This document shows positions 14,735 to 21,544 of a DNA stretch of 34,568 nucleotides, piece by piece. Each line of letters begins with the position of its first letter. Position 1 is the first letter of the stretch. Below the pieces are notes generated by a model. That model was not told the DNA's origin. It did not search any database and saw nothing but the letters and a program-made list of their open reading frames with translations. Both the position numbers and the translations under genes were made by a program. The DNA comes from JBOHBN01 sp050698355 (lineage in GTDB: Bacteria > Actinomycetota > Actinomycetes > Streptosporangiales > WHST01), in the NCBI GenBank assembly GCA_050698355.1, contig JBOHBN010000160.1, positions 1 through 34,568 of the forward strand, written 5' to 3'.

Positions 14735-15058
14735 GGCGAACCGCCTCCTCTACGTCCTTGCATCTCAGTGCAGATCCTGCCTGGTCGGTCTGTCAGTCAA
14801 CCCATCGGGGCGGGGCCCGCGTTCGTCCCCAAGAAGCGCGCGCCAGACAGGCGAGCATCGTTCCCCTTGTGTCAGTAGTCCTTGGGGTCGTCGGTCGTAA
14901 CAGTGGTGGACAGTGTGGAAAGCCGGATTCCTCGCACGTCAACCGGCGTGTCGAGCGGTGGACCGGCTGTGTACGAAACGAGCGATCGGGTGAACGGGAT
15001 GCGGACGACCGTACGGTTGTCACTCGCGAACACCGTCGCTCTCCCCTCCCGTCCCCAG

Positions 15059-15067
15059 CTATCCACA
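15059..15067 (+). promoter_or_regulatory. DnaA-box-like site
   Basis: CTATCCACA matches TTATCCACA at 8 of 9 positions. It lies 75 bases beyond the dnaA stop and 16 bases from the next box. Confidence 0.6.
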
Positions 15068-15082
15068 GGGATGTCCCCATCG

Positions 15083-15091
15083 TGTGCACAA
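15083..15091 (-). promoter_or_regulatory. DnaA-box-like site
   Basis: TTGTGCACA on the minus strand matches TTGTCCACA at 8 of 9 positions and is opposed in orientation to the previous site. Confidence 0.5.
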
Positions 15092-15093
15092 GT

Positions 15094-15112
15094 TGGTAAC
15101 CTAGTGTTACCA
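15094..15112. repeat. Inverted repeat next to the DnaA boxes
   Basis: TGGTAAC (15094-15100) and GTTACCA (15106-15112) form a perfect 7-base inverted repeat around CTAGT. It is unusually low in G+C for this window and sits 3 bases from a DnaA-box-like site and 29 bases beyond the dnaA stop. It could be an operator, part of the unwinding region, or a weak dnaA terminator. Confidence 0.55.
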
Positions 15113-15141
15113 CCCATCACGCCCCGTCGTATCTGGGACTC

Positions 15142-16653
15142 CTACCCTTGACGGGCCTGCTGCTTGATCCGGTTCGTGAGCTCGGCAACCTGCTCGAAGA
15201 CACTGCGCCGCTCGGCCATCAGGGCGCGAACCTTCCTCTCGGCGTACATCACCGTGGTGTGGTCGCGACCACCGAAGGCCTGGCCGATCTTCGGCAGCGA
15301 CAGCTCGGTGAGCTCCCGGCACAGGTACATCGCGATCTGCCGGGCGGTGACGTAGGTGCGGCTACGCGAGGAACCGCAGATGTCGTCGATCGACAGGTTG
15401 TAGTAGGCGCCGGTCTGCGCCATGATCGTCGCGACGGTGATCTCCGGCTGCACGGTGTCGGGGATGAGGTCCTTCAGTACGATCTCGGCGAGCGCCATGT
15501 CGACCTGCTGCCGGTTGAGCTGGGCGAACGCGGTCACCCGGATGAGCGCGCCCTCGAGCTCGCGGATGTTCGTGGTGATTCGGCTTGCGATGTACTCCAG
15601 GACCTCGTCGGTGATGTCGAGCCGTTCGGTGGCCGCCTTTTTGCGCAGGATCGCGATGCGCGTCTCGAGCTCCGGGGGGTGGACGTCGGTGGTGAGCCCC
15701 CACTGGAACCTGTTGCGCAGCCGGTCCTCCAGCGTGACGAGCTGCTGCGGTGGCCGGTCGGAGGAGATCACGATCTGCATGCTGGCGTTGTGCAGCGTGT
15801 TGAACGTGTGGAAGAACTCCTCCTGGGTCTGCTCCTTGCCCTCGAGGAACTGGATGTCGTCGACCAGCAGGATGTCGAGCTCGCGGTAACGGCGACGGAA
15901 GCTCTCCGCGCGTCCGTCGCGGATGGAGTTGATGAAATCGTTGGTGAACTCCTCGGAGCTGACGTAGCGCACTCGCGTCTCGGGGTAGAGGCTCAACCCG
16001 TACTGCCCGATCGCGTGCAACAGGTGCGTCTTGCCCAGACCGGACCCGCCGTAGATGAACAGCGGGTTGTACGCGCGCGCCGGTGCCTCGGCGACCGCGA
16101 CGGCCGCAGCGTGCGACAGCCGGTTGCTCGAGCCGATGACGAACGTGTCGAACGAGTACTTGGGGTTGAGGTGGCTCGCGTAGAGCCGGTTCGTGTCCGG
16201 CGGGGTGAACGTGATGCGGTTCGGCCCGGGGTCCTCCGACTCGTCGACCTCGTCGTCGACCCCGTCGACCCCGTCGACCCCGGCGAGCTGTGCCGCCGGC
16301 GTCGAGATGACCTCCGCCGGCATGGCGGGGGATGCCGCGCCGTCACCGGTCTCCGCCGCGGTGTTCTCCTCACCCGGCACGGCCGAGGAGGTGTCGTGCG
16401 CGACGTCGACGACGATGCGAACCGGGCGCTCGAGTATCCCGCCGACGGCCTCGGTCACGATGCCGCGAAGGCGTTGTTCGAGTACGTTCTTGACGAACTC
16501 GTTCGACGCGGCGAGCAACGCGGTCTCCGCCCCCACGGCGAGCAGGCTGCACTGCCGCAACCATTCCCGGTGCTGCGGCTGAACGGCTTCCGCCGGGATG
16601 CGATCCAGGGCGCGGGCCCACAGCGCGCCGAGGTCGCCTGTCGTCTCCGGCAC
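15142..16653 (-). CDS. dnaA: Chromosomal replication initiator DnaA
   Basis: AAA+ ATPase that binds DnaA boxes and opens oriC. I chose GTG 16653, which follows an AGGGGGG site; the frame stays open another 127 codons upstream, but that part has no DnaA character. The 503-residue protein has domain I (1-85), a variable acidic linker (about 86-145) with a VDGVDGVDDEVD repeat, and domain III with Walker A GGSGLGKTH (202-210) and Walker B ILLVDDIQFLEG (261-272). Domain IV carries the DNA-binding signature TARQIAMYLCRELT (436-449) and FGGRDHTTVMYAERKV. It is transcribed away from rpmH. Confidence 0.98.
   Translation of the reverse strand: MPETTGDLGALWARALDRIPAEAVQPQHREWLRQCSLLAVGAETALLAASNEFVKNVLEQRLRGIVTEAVGGILERPVRIVVDVAHDTSSAVPGEENTAAETGDGAASPAMPAEVISTPAAQLAGVDGVDGVDDEVDESEDPGPNRITFTPPDTNRLYASHLNPKYSFDTFVIGSSNRLSHAAAVAVAEAPARAYNPLFIYGGSGLGKTHLLHAIGQYGLSLYPETRVRYVSSEEFTNDFINSIRDGRAESFRRRYRELDILLVDDIQFLEGKEQTQEEFFHTFNTLHNASMQIVISSDRPPQQLVTLEDRLRNRFQWGLTTDVHPPELETRIAILRKKAATERLDITDEVLEYIASRITTNIRELEGALIRVTAFAQLNRQQVDMALAEIVLKDLIPDTVQPEITVATIMAQTGAYYNLSIDDICGSSRSRTYVTARQIAMYLCRELTELSLPKIGQAFGGRDHTTVMYAERKVRALMAERRSVFEQVAELTNRIKQQARQG
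16255..16281 (-). repeat. Three tandem 9-base repeats in the dnaA linker
   Basis: GTCGACCCC occurs three times in tandem on the plus strand, encoding repeated V-D-G units in DnaA domain II. The unit is a multiple of three, so copy-number change would keep the frame. Confidence 0.8.
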
Positions 16654-16665
16654 CTGACCCCCCTT

Positions 16666-16686
16666 CGGCGACCGTCGCGGTCGCCG
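16666..16686 (-). promoter_or_regulatory. Stable hairpin abutting the dnaA ribosome-binding site
   Basis: CGGCGACC (16666-16673) and GGTCGCCG (16679-16686) are perfect 8-base arms around a 5-base loop. In the dnaA mRNA the stem ends directly against AAGGGGGG (16665-16658), and the start codon follows at 16653. Such a G+C-rich stem could restrict ribosome access or set mRNA stability. Confidence 0.55.
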
Positions 16687-16738
16687 GCCACTTCCTGCGC
16701 AGGTTTGCTGGCAGGTCTGTCCTAGCACCCTCAACCCG

Positions 16739-16759
16739 CGGTCCACACATCTGTCCACA
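16739..16759 (+). promoter_or_regulatory. Two DnaA-box-like sites upstream of dnaA
   Basis: CTGTCCACA (16751-16759) matches the consensus at 8 of 9 positions, and CGGTCCACA (16739-16747) at 7 of 9, in the same orientation 12 bases apart. They lie about 90 bases upstream of the dnaA start and just upstream of a possible -10 (TAGGAC, minus strand 16724-16719), suggesting autoregulation. Confidence 0.5.
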
Positions 16760-16984
16760 ACCTGTGAACGAAGCACTGTGGTCACATAGAGTGCCCGACT
16801 GCGTGCGTACGCGCCATCCGAACTGACACGAAGCCGACGCAATGGTCGAAACCCCCCGTGACCAGGTACGCCGCTTCGTACACCGCGGACTCGAGTTGAC
16901 CGGATCGACCAGGGAACTCGGGGGGCGGTGGAGGAAGAGTCCGAGCGATGCACACTAGTCCCGAAACCGGGCGGGGGCAACCCG

Positions 16985-16993
16985 CTGTCCACA
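16985..16993 (+). promoter_or_regulatory. DnaA-box-like site in the dnaA-rpmH spacer
   Basis: CTGTCCACA matches TTGTCCACA at 8 of 9 positions, identical to the site at 16751. It lies 30 bases before the rpmH -35 element. The remainder of the 502-base dnaA-rpmH spacer shows only weak promoter-like hexamers. Confidence 0.5.
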
Positions 16994-17022
16994 GGCTGTT
17001 CGGCGGGTTTACACACCCCGGT

Positions 17023-17052
17023 TTGACCGGCCACGATGGCGGCTCGTACGGT
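17023..17052 (+). promoter_or_regulatory. rpmH promoter
   Basis: TTGACC (17023-17028), an 18-base spacer and TACGGT (17047-17052) form a good housekeeping promoter. The predicted start near 17059 gives a leader of about 97 bases before rpmH. Confidence 0.65.
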
Positions 17053-17071
17053 AGTCGAGCATCCTCAACTG

Positions 17072-17087
17072 GCACCCCTGTGGGTGC
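17072..17087 (+). other. Hairpin in the rpmH leader
   Basis: GCACCC (17072-17077) pairs with GGGTGC (17082-17087) around a 4-base loop. GTGC (17084-17087) could alternatively pair with GCAC (17092-17095), so two exclusive folds exist near the 5' end of the predicted transcript. No regulatory role is established. Confidence 0.4.
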
Positions 17088-17155
17088 TCACGCACTGTAC
17101 GAGCGTCGCGACGCTGGTGTACATGCGTGCCTTCCCGACCAGCACCGGAGCACGA

Positions 17156-17293
17156 GTGAGCAAGCGTACCTACCAGCCGAACACCCGGCGGCGCGCCAAG
17201 ACCCACGGGTTTCGCCTCCGCATGCGGACGCGCGCCGGCCGCGCCGTGCTCGCTCGTCGCCGGCGGAAGGGCCGCAACGCGCTCAGTGTCTGA
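17156..17293 (+). CDS. rpmH: 50S ribosomal protein L34
   Basis: A 45-residue, very basic protein starting at GTG 17156, with CGGAG five bases upstream. The sequence SKRTYQPNTRRRAKTHGFR followed by LRMRTRAGRAVLARRRRKGR is the universal L34 signature. It is transcribed divergently from dnaA and begins the rpmH-rnpA-yidD-yidC cluster conserved across bacteria. Confidence 0.98.
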   Translation: MSKRTYQPNTRRRAKTHGFRLRMRTRAGRAVLARRRRKGRNALSV

Positions 17294-17325
17294 GTGCCGA
17301 ACCCTTCCGTCCAGCGAGCCAGCCC

Positions 17326-17682
17326 ATGTTGCCCGCGCGATCGCGGATGCGTCTGCGCCGGGACTTCGACGCCGCGGTGCGGGCGGGCCGCCGCGCCGGA
17401 CGGCCACGGCTGGTCGCCCACCTGCGCATCGACGCCGCAACCGGCGGCTGCCCTCGGGTAGGCTTTGTAGTGAGTCGTGCGGTCGGCAACGCACCGTGCC
17501 GCAACCGGGTAAGACGCCGACTTCGGCACCTGGTCCGAGACCGGGTGCAAAGCCTGCCCCGGGGCACCTTGCTGGTGGTCCGGGCAAACCCAGCGGCGGC
17601 GCGCGCAACCTACGCGGAGTTGGCCGCAGACCTCGATACCGTTCTTGAACGCCTGGCAGGAGCCCACGATCATGACCGATGA
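17326..17682 (+). CDS. rnpA: Ribonuclease P protein component
   Basis: Protein subunit that assists the RNase P RNA in maturing tRNA 5' ends. The 118-residue product starts at ATG 17326 with MLPARSRMRLRRDFDAAVR, the normal RnpA beginning. The signature VGFVVSRAVGNAPCRNRVRR, continuing RLRHLVRD, contains the RNR motif. No upstream in-frame start is available. The ribosome-binding site is weak, suggesting coupling to rpmH. The 3' end overlaps yidD by 11 bases. Confidence 0.96.
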   Translation: MLPARSRMRLRRDFDAAVRAGRRAGRPRLVAHLRIDAATGGCPRVGFVVSRAVGNAPCRNRVRRRLRHLVRDRVQSLPRGTLLVVRANPAAARATYAELAADLDTVLERLAGAHDHDR

Positions 17683-17992
17683 CCGCGCCGCGCGGCCACT
17701 CGGACCGGTCGCTCGCCTGCTGGTTGCGCTCGTGCGCGGCTACCAGCGGTTCATCAGCCCGTTCTTCGGGCCGCGGTGTCGCTTCTACCCGTCGTGCAGC
17801 GCGTACGCGCTCGACGCTTTCCGCATGCACGGCGCGCTGCGGGGGTCGCTGTTGACGATCTGGCGGGTGCTGCGCTGCCAGCCCTTCCACCCGGGCGGGG
17901 TCGATGAGGTGCCGGCGGTCTGGCCGCGGCCGCGGACGGCACGGGGTCACCGACGAGTTGCGCGGCACGAGGAGCGACTGAGTGGACTTTAA
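17672..17992 (+). CDS. yidD: Membrane protein insertion efficiency factor YidD
   Basis: Small membrane-associated protein that aids YidC-dependent insertion. I chose ATG 17672, which overlaps the rnpA stop; an earlier TTG at 17645 lacks support. The 106-residue product has the conserved core GYQRFISPFFGPRCRFYPSC, then SAYALDAFRMHGALRGSLL and RVLRCQPFHPGGVDEVP, including the three conserved cysteines. The C-terminus is a basic tail. It overlaps the yidC start by 11 bases. Confidence 0.95.
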   Translation: MTDDRAARPLGPVARLLVALVRGYQRFISPFFGPRCRFYPSCSAYALDAFRMHGALRGSLLTIWRVLRCQPFHPGGVDEVPAVWPRPRTARGHRRVARHEERLSGL

Positions 17993-19046
17993 TCTCGACT
18001 GGCTGTATAGCGGCTTCGCGTGGGTCCTGATCCAGATCCACTGGGCACTCGGCCACATCTTCGACCCGGGCAGCGGGTACGCCTGGGGCTTCTCGATCGT
18101 CATCTTGACGGTGATGGTGCGCATCGTCGTCTTCCCGCTGTTCGTCAAGCAGATCCGCAGCCAGCGGGCGATGGCGCAGCTGCAGCCGCAGATCAAGGAA
18201 CTGCAGCAGAAGTACAAGGGCGACAAGCAGAAGCAGCAGCAAGAACAGATGAAGCTGTTCAAGGAGAACGGGGCCAACCCGCTGTCCGGCTGCCTCCCCA
18301 TCGTCGCCCAGGCGCCGTTCCTGTACGCGATGTACCGGGTGCTGCGCACGGTGTCGGAGGACCAGGCGCAGTACGGCCTGTCACAGAAGTTGGTCAACTC
18401 CGCCGCGCACGCGAAGATCTTCGGCGTGCCGCTCGGCCTGACGTTCAAGGACAGCGCCGAGAAGATGCAGAACCTCGGCGCCGATCCCACGCTCGCCAAG
18501 ACAGTGATCATCATCTTCGTGATCGTCATGGCGGTCACGACGTATATCGCGCAGCGACAGCTGATGATCAAACAGCAGGCCCAGCAGGCCGCCGCCGGGC
18601 AGAGCACGCCCTTCCAGCAGCAGCAGAAACTGATGCTGTTCATGTTCCCCGCGATGTTCCTGATCTGGGGCTTCTTCTTTCCGATGGGGTTGATCGCCTA
18701 CTGGACCACCTCCAACCTGTGGACCATGGGCCAGCAGTACTGGGTACTCAAACGCATCCCGCACCAGGCCGCACCGGGCGGCTCGAGCGGCAGTAGTGGC
18801 ACCGCAACGCAGGCGGGCAAGGCATCGGCGCCGGCGAACGGGACGTCCGGCTCGGCGGGGAAGAGCAGTAACGGCACCGCTCCGAAGGGAGCGGACAAGG
18901 CGGGCGACACGTCGCCCATGAGGCTGTTCAAGCGGCGGAGGGCGGAGCCGGAGCCGACCGCGCCGCCGCCTGCGCCCAAGGTCGTCCGCAACCAGCGGAC
19001 GCGGGCGCCGCGCAGCAAGCGAAGCGGGCAGAAGAAGAAGAGCTAG
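17982..19046 (+). CDS. yidC: Membrane protein insertase YidC
   Basis: Inserts and folds membrane proteins alone or with SecYEG. The 354-residue protein starts at GTG 17982 inside yidD. The first helices are around 10-60, with the conserved arginine of the hydrophilic groove in VMVRIVVFPLF. The coiled cytoplasmic hairpin QLQPQIKELQQKYKGDKQKQ follows, then LSGCLPIVAQAPFLYAMYRV and the C-terminal helices MLFMFPAMFLIWGFFFPMGL. It lacks the large periplasmic domain of Gram-negative YidC. The tail is G/S-rich then strongly basic (ending SKRSGQKKKS), likely for ribosome contact. Confidence 0.96.
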   Translation: MDFNLDWLYSGFAWVLIQIHWALGHIFDPGSGYAWGFSIVILTVMVRIVVFPLFVKQIRSQRAMAQLQPQIKELQQKYKGDKQKQQQEQMKLFKENGANPLSGCLPIVAQAPFLYAMYRVLRTVSEDQAQYGLSQKLVNSAAHAKIFGVPLGLTFKDSAEKMQNLGADPTLAKTVIIIFVIVMAVTTYIAQRQLMIKQQAQQAAAGQSTPFQQQQKLMLFMFPAMFLIWGFFFPMGLIAYWTTSNLWTMGQQYWVLKRIPHQAAPGGSSGSSGTATQAGKASAPANGTSGSAGKSSNGTAPKGADKAGDTSPMRLFKRRRAEPEPTAPPPAPKVVRNQRTRAPRSKRSGQKKKS

Positions 19047-19117
19047 CAAGAACGTGTGTGGAAACTAGCCGCCGAGAAGAGAGCTAGCCCGATCAAGACT
19101 GTGGGCGGGGCTGACCT

Positions 19118-19133
19118 GACCCGGGTCCGGACC
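19118..19133. repeat. Two overlapping 10-base palindromes before jag
   Basis: GACCCGGGTC (19118-19127) and GGTCCGGACC (19124-19133) are perfect palindromes sharing four bases, within the 152-base yidC-jag spacer. ACCTG/CAGGT arms (19151-19155 and 19167-19171) could form another stem. A TTGACG hexamer at 19142 has no matching -10. Confidence 0.45.
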
Positions 19134-19198
19134 ACAGAGGGTTGACGGTGACCTGATCTTTCCAACCAGGTTCTCAAGCAGAAGAGGAGTTCACATCA

Positions 19199-19747
19199 GT
19201 GACCGAGGCAGCGTCCGAGTCGTCCACTCTCGTATCGCAGGAGCGTGACTCGCAGGAGGACTCCGCGGCACTCGAGACGACCGCGCCCGATCCGGTGACC
19301 CTCGAGGAGGAGGGCGAGATCGGCGCGGACTACGTCGAGGGACTGCTCGACATCGCGGACCTGGACGGAGACATCGATATGGACGTCGAGGGCAGCCGCG
19401 CCGCCGTCGGCGTAGTCGGCGAGGGTCTCGACGACCTCGCCGGACCCGATGGCCGAGTGCTCGAGGCGCTGCAGGAGCTGACCAGGCTTGCCGTGCAGCA
19501 GCGCACCGGCGAGCGCAGCCGGTTGATGCTCGACATCGGTGGCTTCCGTGCCCAGCGGCGGTCGGAGCTGACCGCGCTGGCGACCGAGGTCGTCGACAAG
19601 GTGCGCGAGAGCGGCGAGCCGCGCCGGCTGGAGCCGATGACCCCCTTCGAGCGCAAGTGCGTGCACGACACGATCGCCGAGGCGGGACTTGTCAGCGAGT
19701 CCGAGGGAGAGGAACCGGAGCGTCGGGTCGTCGTCCGCCCCGCGTGA
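19199..19747 (+). CDS. jag: Jag/KhpB-type KH-R3H RNA-binding protein
   Basis: Single-stranded nucleic-acid binding protein of the Jag (KhpB) family, linked in other bacteria to elongation and division control with KhpA. The 182-residue product starts at GTG 19199, with GAGGAG 9 bases upstream. The first ~55 residues are acidic and lack the Jag_N domain. The KH domain spans about 58-120 (GDIDMDVEGSRAAVGVVGEG, then GPDGRVLEALQELTRLAV). The R3H domain follows and has RRLEPMTPFERKCVHDTI. The normal Arg-x4-His spacing is kept (RKCVH). Conserved position after yidC. Confidence 0.92.
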   Translation: MTEAASESSTLVSQERDSQEDSAALETTAPDPVTLEEEGEIGADYVEGLLDIADLDGDIDMDVEGSRAAVGVVGEGLDDLAGPDGRVLEALQELTRLAVQQRTGERSRLMLDIGGFRAQRRSELTALATEVVDKVRESGEPRRLEPMTPFERKCVHDTIAEAGLVSESEGEEPERRVVVRPA

Positions 19748-19769
19748 GCGCCATCGCGCCATCCGCCGC

Positions 19770-20447
19770 ATGAGCGTTCCCGACCCGCCAAGGTCGGCCG
19801 CGTCCCTGTTCGGCGACCGGGTGGACGTGGCGATCGAGTACGCCGAGTTGTTGGCCGGACCCGGTGTGGAGCGCGGCTTGCTCGGCCCGCGTGAGGCAGC
19901 GCGCTTGTGGGATCGGCACATCGTGAACTGCGCCGTGCTCGGCGAGCTCATCCCCGCCGGCAGCAGCCTCATTGACGTCGGTTCCGGCGCGGGGCTGCCG
20001 GGCGTGGTGCTGGCTGTGCTGCGACCCGACCTGAACGTGACGCTGGTGGAGCCGATGGCACGCCGGACTGCGTTCCTGACGATGTGCATCGAGCATCTCC
20101 ACCTCGAGCGTGTCGACGTGCGCCGCGCCCGGGCCGAGGAGTTGGCTGGGACCGTGACGGCCGACGTGGTGACCAGCCGAGCGGTAGCTCGGCTACCGCG
20201 GCTGCTGAGCTGGACCATCCCGCTCGCCTGGCCCGCCGGTATCGTGCTCGCACTCAAGGGGGCGTCGGTCGATGCGGAGATCGCCGAGTTGGGTGTACCC
20301 GGGCACGGTGCGAGGGTGCCGGCGACACTCGCCGCGGCGGGTGTGGACAATCTGGAGGTTGTCCGGGTCGGATGCGGCATCATCGACCCCATGGCCACGG
20401 TGGTGCGCGTGGAACTGCGGAAGAAGGCGCGGAGGTCAAGGCGATGA
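19770..20447 (+). CDS. rsmG: 16S rRNA (guanine-N7) methyltransferase RsmG
   Basis: Methylates G527 of 16S rRNA (E. coli numbering) using S-adenosylmethionine; loss gives low-level streptomycin resistance in several bacteria. I chose ATG 19770 (MSVPDPPRSAASLFGDRVDV), 22 bases after jag; an earlier in-frame start lies inside jag. The 225-residue protein has LWDRHIVNCAVLGELI and the SAM-binding motif LIDVGSGAGLPGVVLA. The conserved VTSRAVARLPRLLSW region follows. The stop overlaps the parA start as ATGA. Confidence 0.96.
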   Translation: MSVPDPPRSAASLFGDRVDVAIEYAELLAGPGVERGLLGPREAARLWDRHIVNCAVLGELIPAGSSLIDVGSGAGLPGVVLAVLRPDLNVTLVEPMARRTAFLTMCIEHLHLERVDVRRARAEELAGTVTADVVTSRAVARLPRLLSWTIPLAWPAGIVLALKGASVDAEIAELGVPGHGARVPATLAAAGVDNLEVVRVGCGIIDPMATVVRVELRKKARRSRR

Positions 20448-21544
20448 CAGCAGCGCGGTCCGGACTGGGCTGGCCGACGCGGGTCAATGACCCGGAGCGG
20501 GTTGAGACGACGCCGGTGCAGCGGGCGTCCGGTACCGGCTGGCCCGGCGCCACCGTTTCACGTGAAACCGTGACTGCCGAGCACGACGCGGTTTCACGTG
20601 AAACGGTGCGTACGGCCGCCTCCTTCGTCGCCGACGCCAACGGGACGGACGACGATTTCGCCGACACCCCGATAGCCCGGGAGACGCGCGCCGCCCTGCG
20701 AGGGCGCGAGAACGTCCGGTCGGGGAACTGGCCACGTCCGGCCGACCCCCGGGTCCTGGTCGTGGCGAACCAGAAGGGTGGCGTCGGCAAGACGACCACC
20801 GCCGTCAATCTCGCCGCCTCGTTGGCGCTCAACCAGCTGCGCGTGCTCGTGATCGACCTTGACCCCCAGGGCAACGCCTCCACGGCGTTGGGCGTGGAGC
20901 ACCGTGTCGGCATCGCCTCGGTGTACGACGCGCTGATCGGTGAGACCCCGCTTACCGAGCTCGCGCAGCCGGCCGCCGACATCCCTCGGCTGTCGTGCGT
21001 ACCCTCGACGATCGACCTCGCTGGGGCGGAGATCGAGCTGGTGCCGATGGTCGCACGGGAATCACGGCTGAAGCGTGCCGTCGACGCGGTGGTCGAGGCC
21101 GGTGAGTTCGACTACGTCTTCATCGACTGCCCGCCGTCCCTCGGCCTGCTGACCGTCAATGCACTGGTCGCGTGCCGTGAGGTCCTGATCCCGATCCAGT
21201 GCGAGTACTACGCCCTGGAGGGACTCGGGCAGCTGTTGAACACGATCGAGATGGTCAGGTCGCACCTCAACATAGAGCTGGAGATCACCACCGTCCTGCT
21301 CACCATGTATGACGGCCGTACCCGGCTCTCCTCCCAGGTCGCCGAGGAGGTCCGCGAGTACTTCGGAGACCGTGTCGTCTCCACACTGGTGCCGCGAAGC
21401 GTGCGGGTATCCGAGGCGCCGAGCTACGGGCAGACCGTGATGACCTACGACCCCGGCTCGACGGGTGCGCTGTCCCACCTGGAGGCTGCCCGCGAGATCG
21501 CCGGCCGGGCAGCCGTCCCCGCCGACCAGGGAGGAGTGGCATGA
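20444..21544 (+). CDS. parA: Chromosome partitioning ATPase ParA (Soj)
   Basis: Deviant-Walker ATPase that moves ParB-parS complexes apart. The 366-residue protein starts at ATG 20444, overlapping the rsmG stop. Walker A is KGGVGKTT (111-118), followed by VLVIDLDPQGNAS and the Walker B region YVFIDCPPSLGLLTVNAL. The N-terminal extension of ~103 residues is low in conservation and contains VSRETV twice. Each copy is the translation of a parS palindrome. A later start just before the catalytic domain would remove the sites from the coding frame, but the overlap favours 20444. ATGA overlap joins it to parB. Confidence 0.96.
   Translation: MTAARSGLGWPTRVNDPERVETTPVQRASGTGWPGATVSRETVTAEHDAVSRETVRTAASFVADANGTDDDFADTPIARETRAALRGRENVRSGNWPRPADPRVLVVANQKGGVGKTTTAVNLAASLALNQLRVLVIDLDPQGNASTALGVEHRVGIASVYDALIGETPLTELAQPAADIPRLSCVPSTIDLAGAEIELVPMVARESRLKRAVDAVVEAGEFDYVFIDCPPSLGLLTVNALVACREVLIPIQCEYYALEGLGQLLNTIEMVRSHLNIELEITTVLLTMYDGRTRLSSQVAEEVREYFGDRVVSTLVPRSVRVSEAPSYGQTVMTYDPGSTGALSHLEAAREIAGRAAVPADQGGVA
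20554..20569. promoter_or_regulatory. parS: parS site 1
   Basis: CGTTTCACGTGAAACC contains the perfect 14-base palindrome GTTTCACGTGAAAC (20555-20568), the actinobacterial parS core bound by ParB. It lies inside the parA frame and encodes VSRET. Confidence 0.95.
20590..20605. promoter_or_regulatory. parS: parS site 2
   Basis: GGTTTCACGTGAAACG holds the same perfect palindrome (20591-20604), 36 bases after the first, in the same reading frame, so VSRETV is repeated in ParA. Confidence 0.95.

Larger units (their letters stand above)
14735..15141. other. oriC: Putative replication origin (oriC), dnaN-dnaA spacer
   Basis: This 407-base non-coding stretch between dnaA and dnaN is where oriC lies in most actinobacteria. 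It holds two DnaA-box-like sites with 8/9 matches to TTRTCCACA, near its dnaA end. Weaker 7/9 matches (GGTGGACAG then TGTGGAAAG, back to back at 14905-14922, and TGTGTACGA at 14968) lie further left. An inverted repeat of low G+C follows the two good boxes. Strict consensus boxes are fewer than I would expect for a Streptomyces-like origin. Confidence 0.7.

Noticed and set aside
15148..16725. 525-codon open frame antisense to dnaA
   Set aside because: Covers DnaA on the other strand with no recognisable domain.
16654..17034. N-terminal extension of dnaA by 127 codons
   Set aside because: The extension has no DnaA similarity and would erase the ribosome-binding site and hairpin before GTG 16653.
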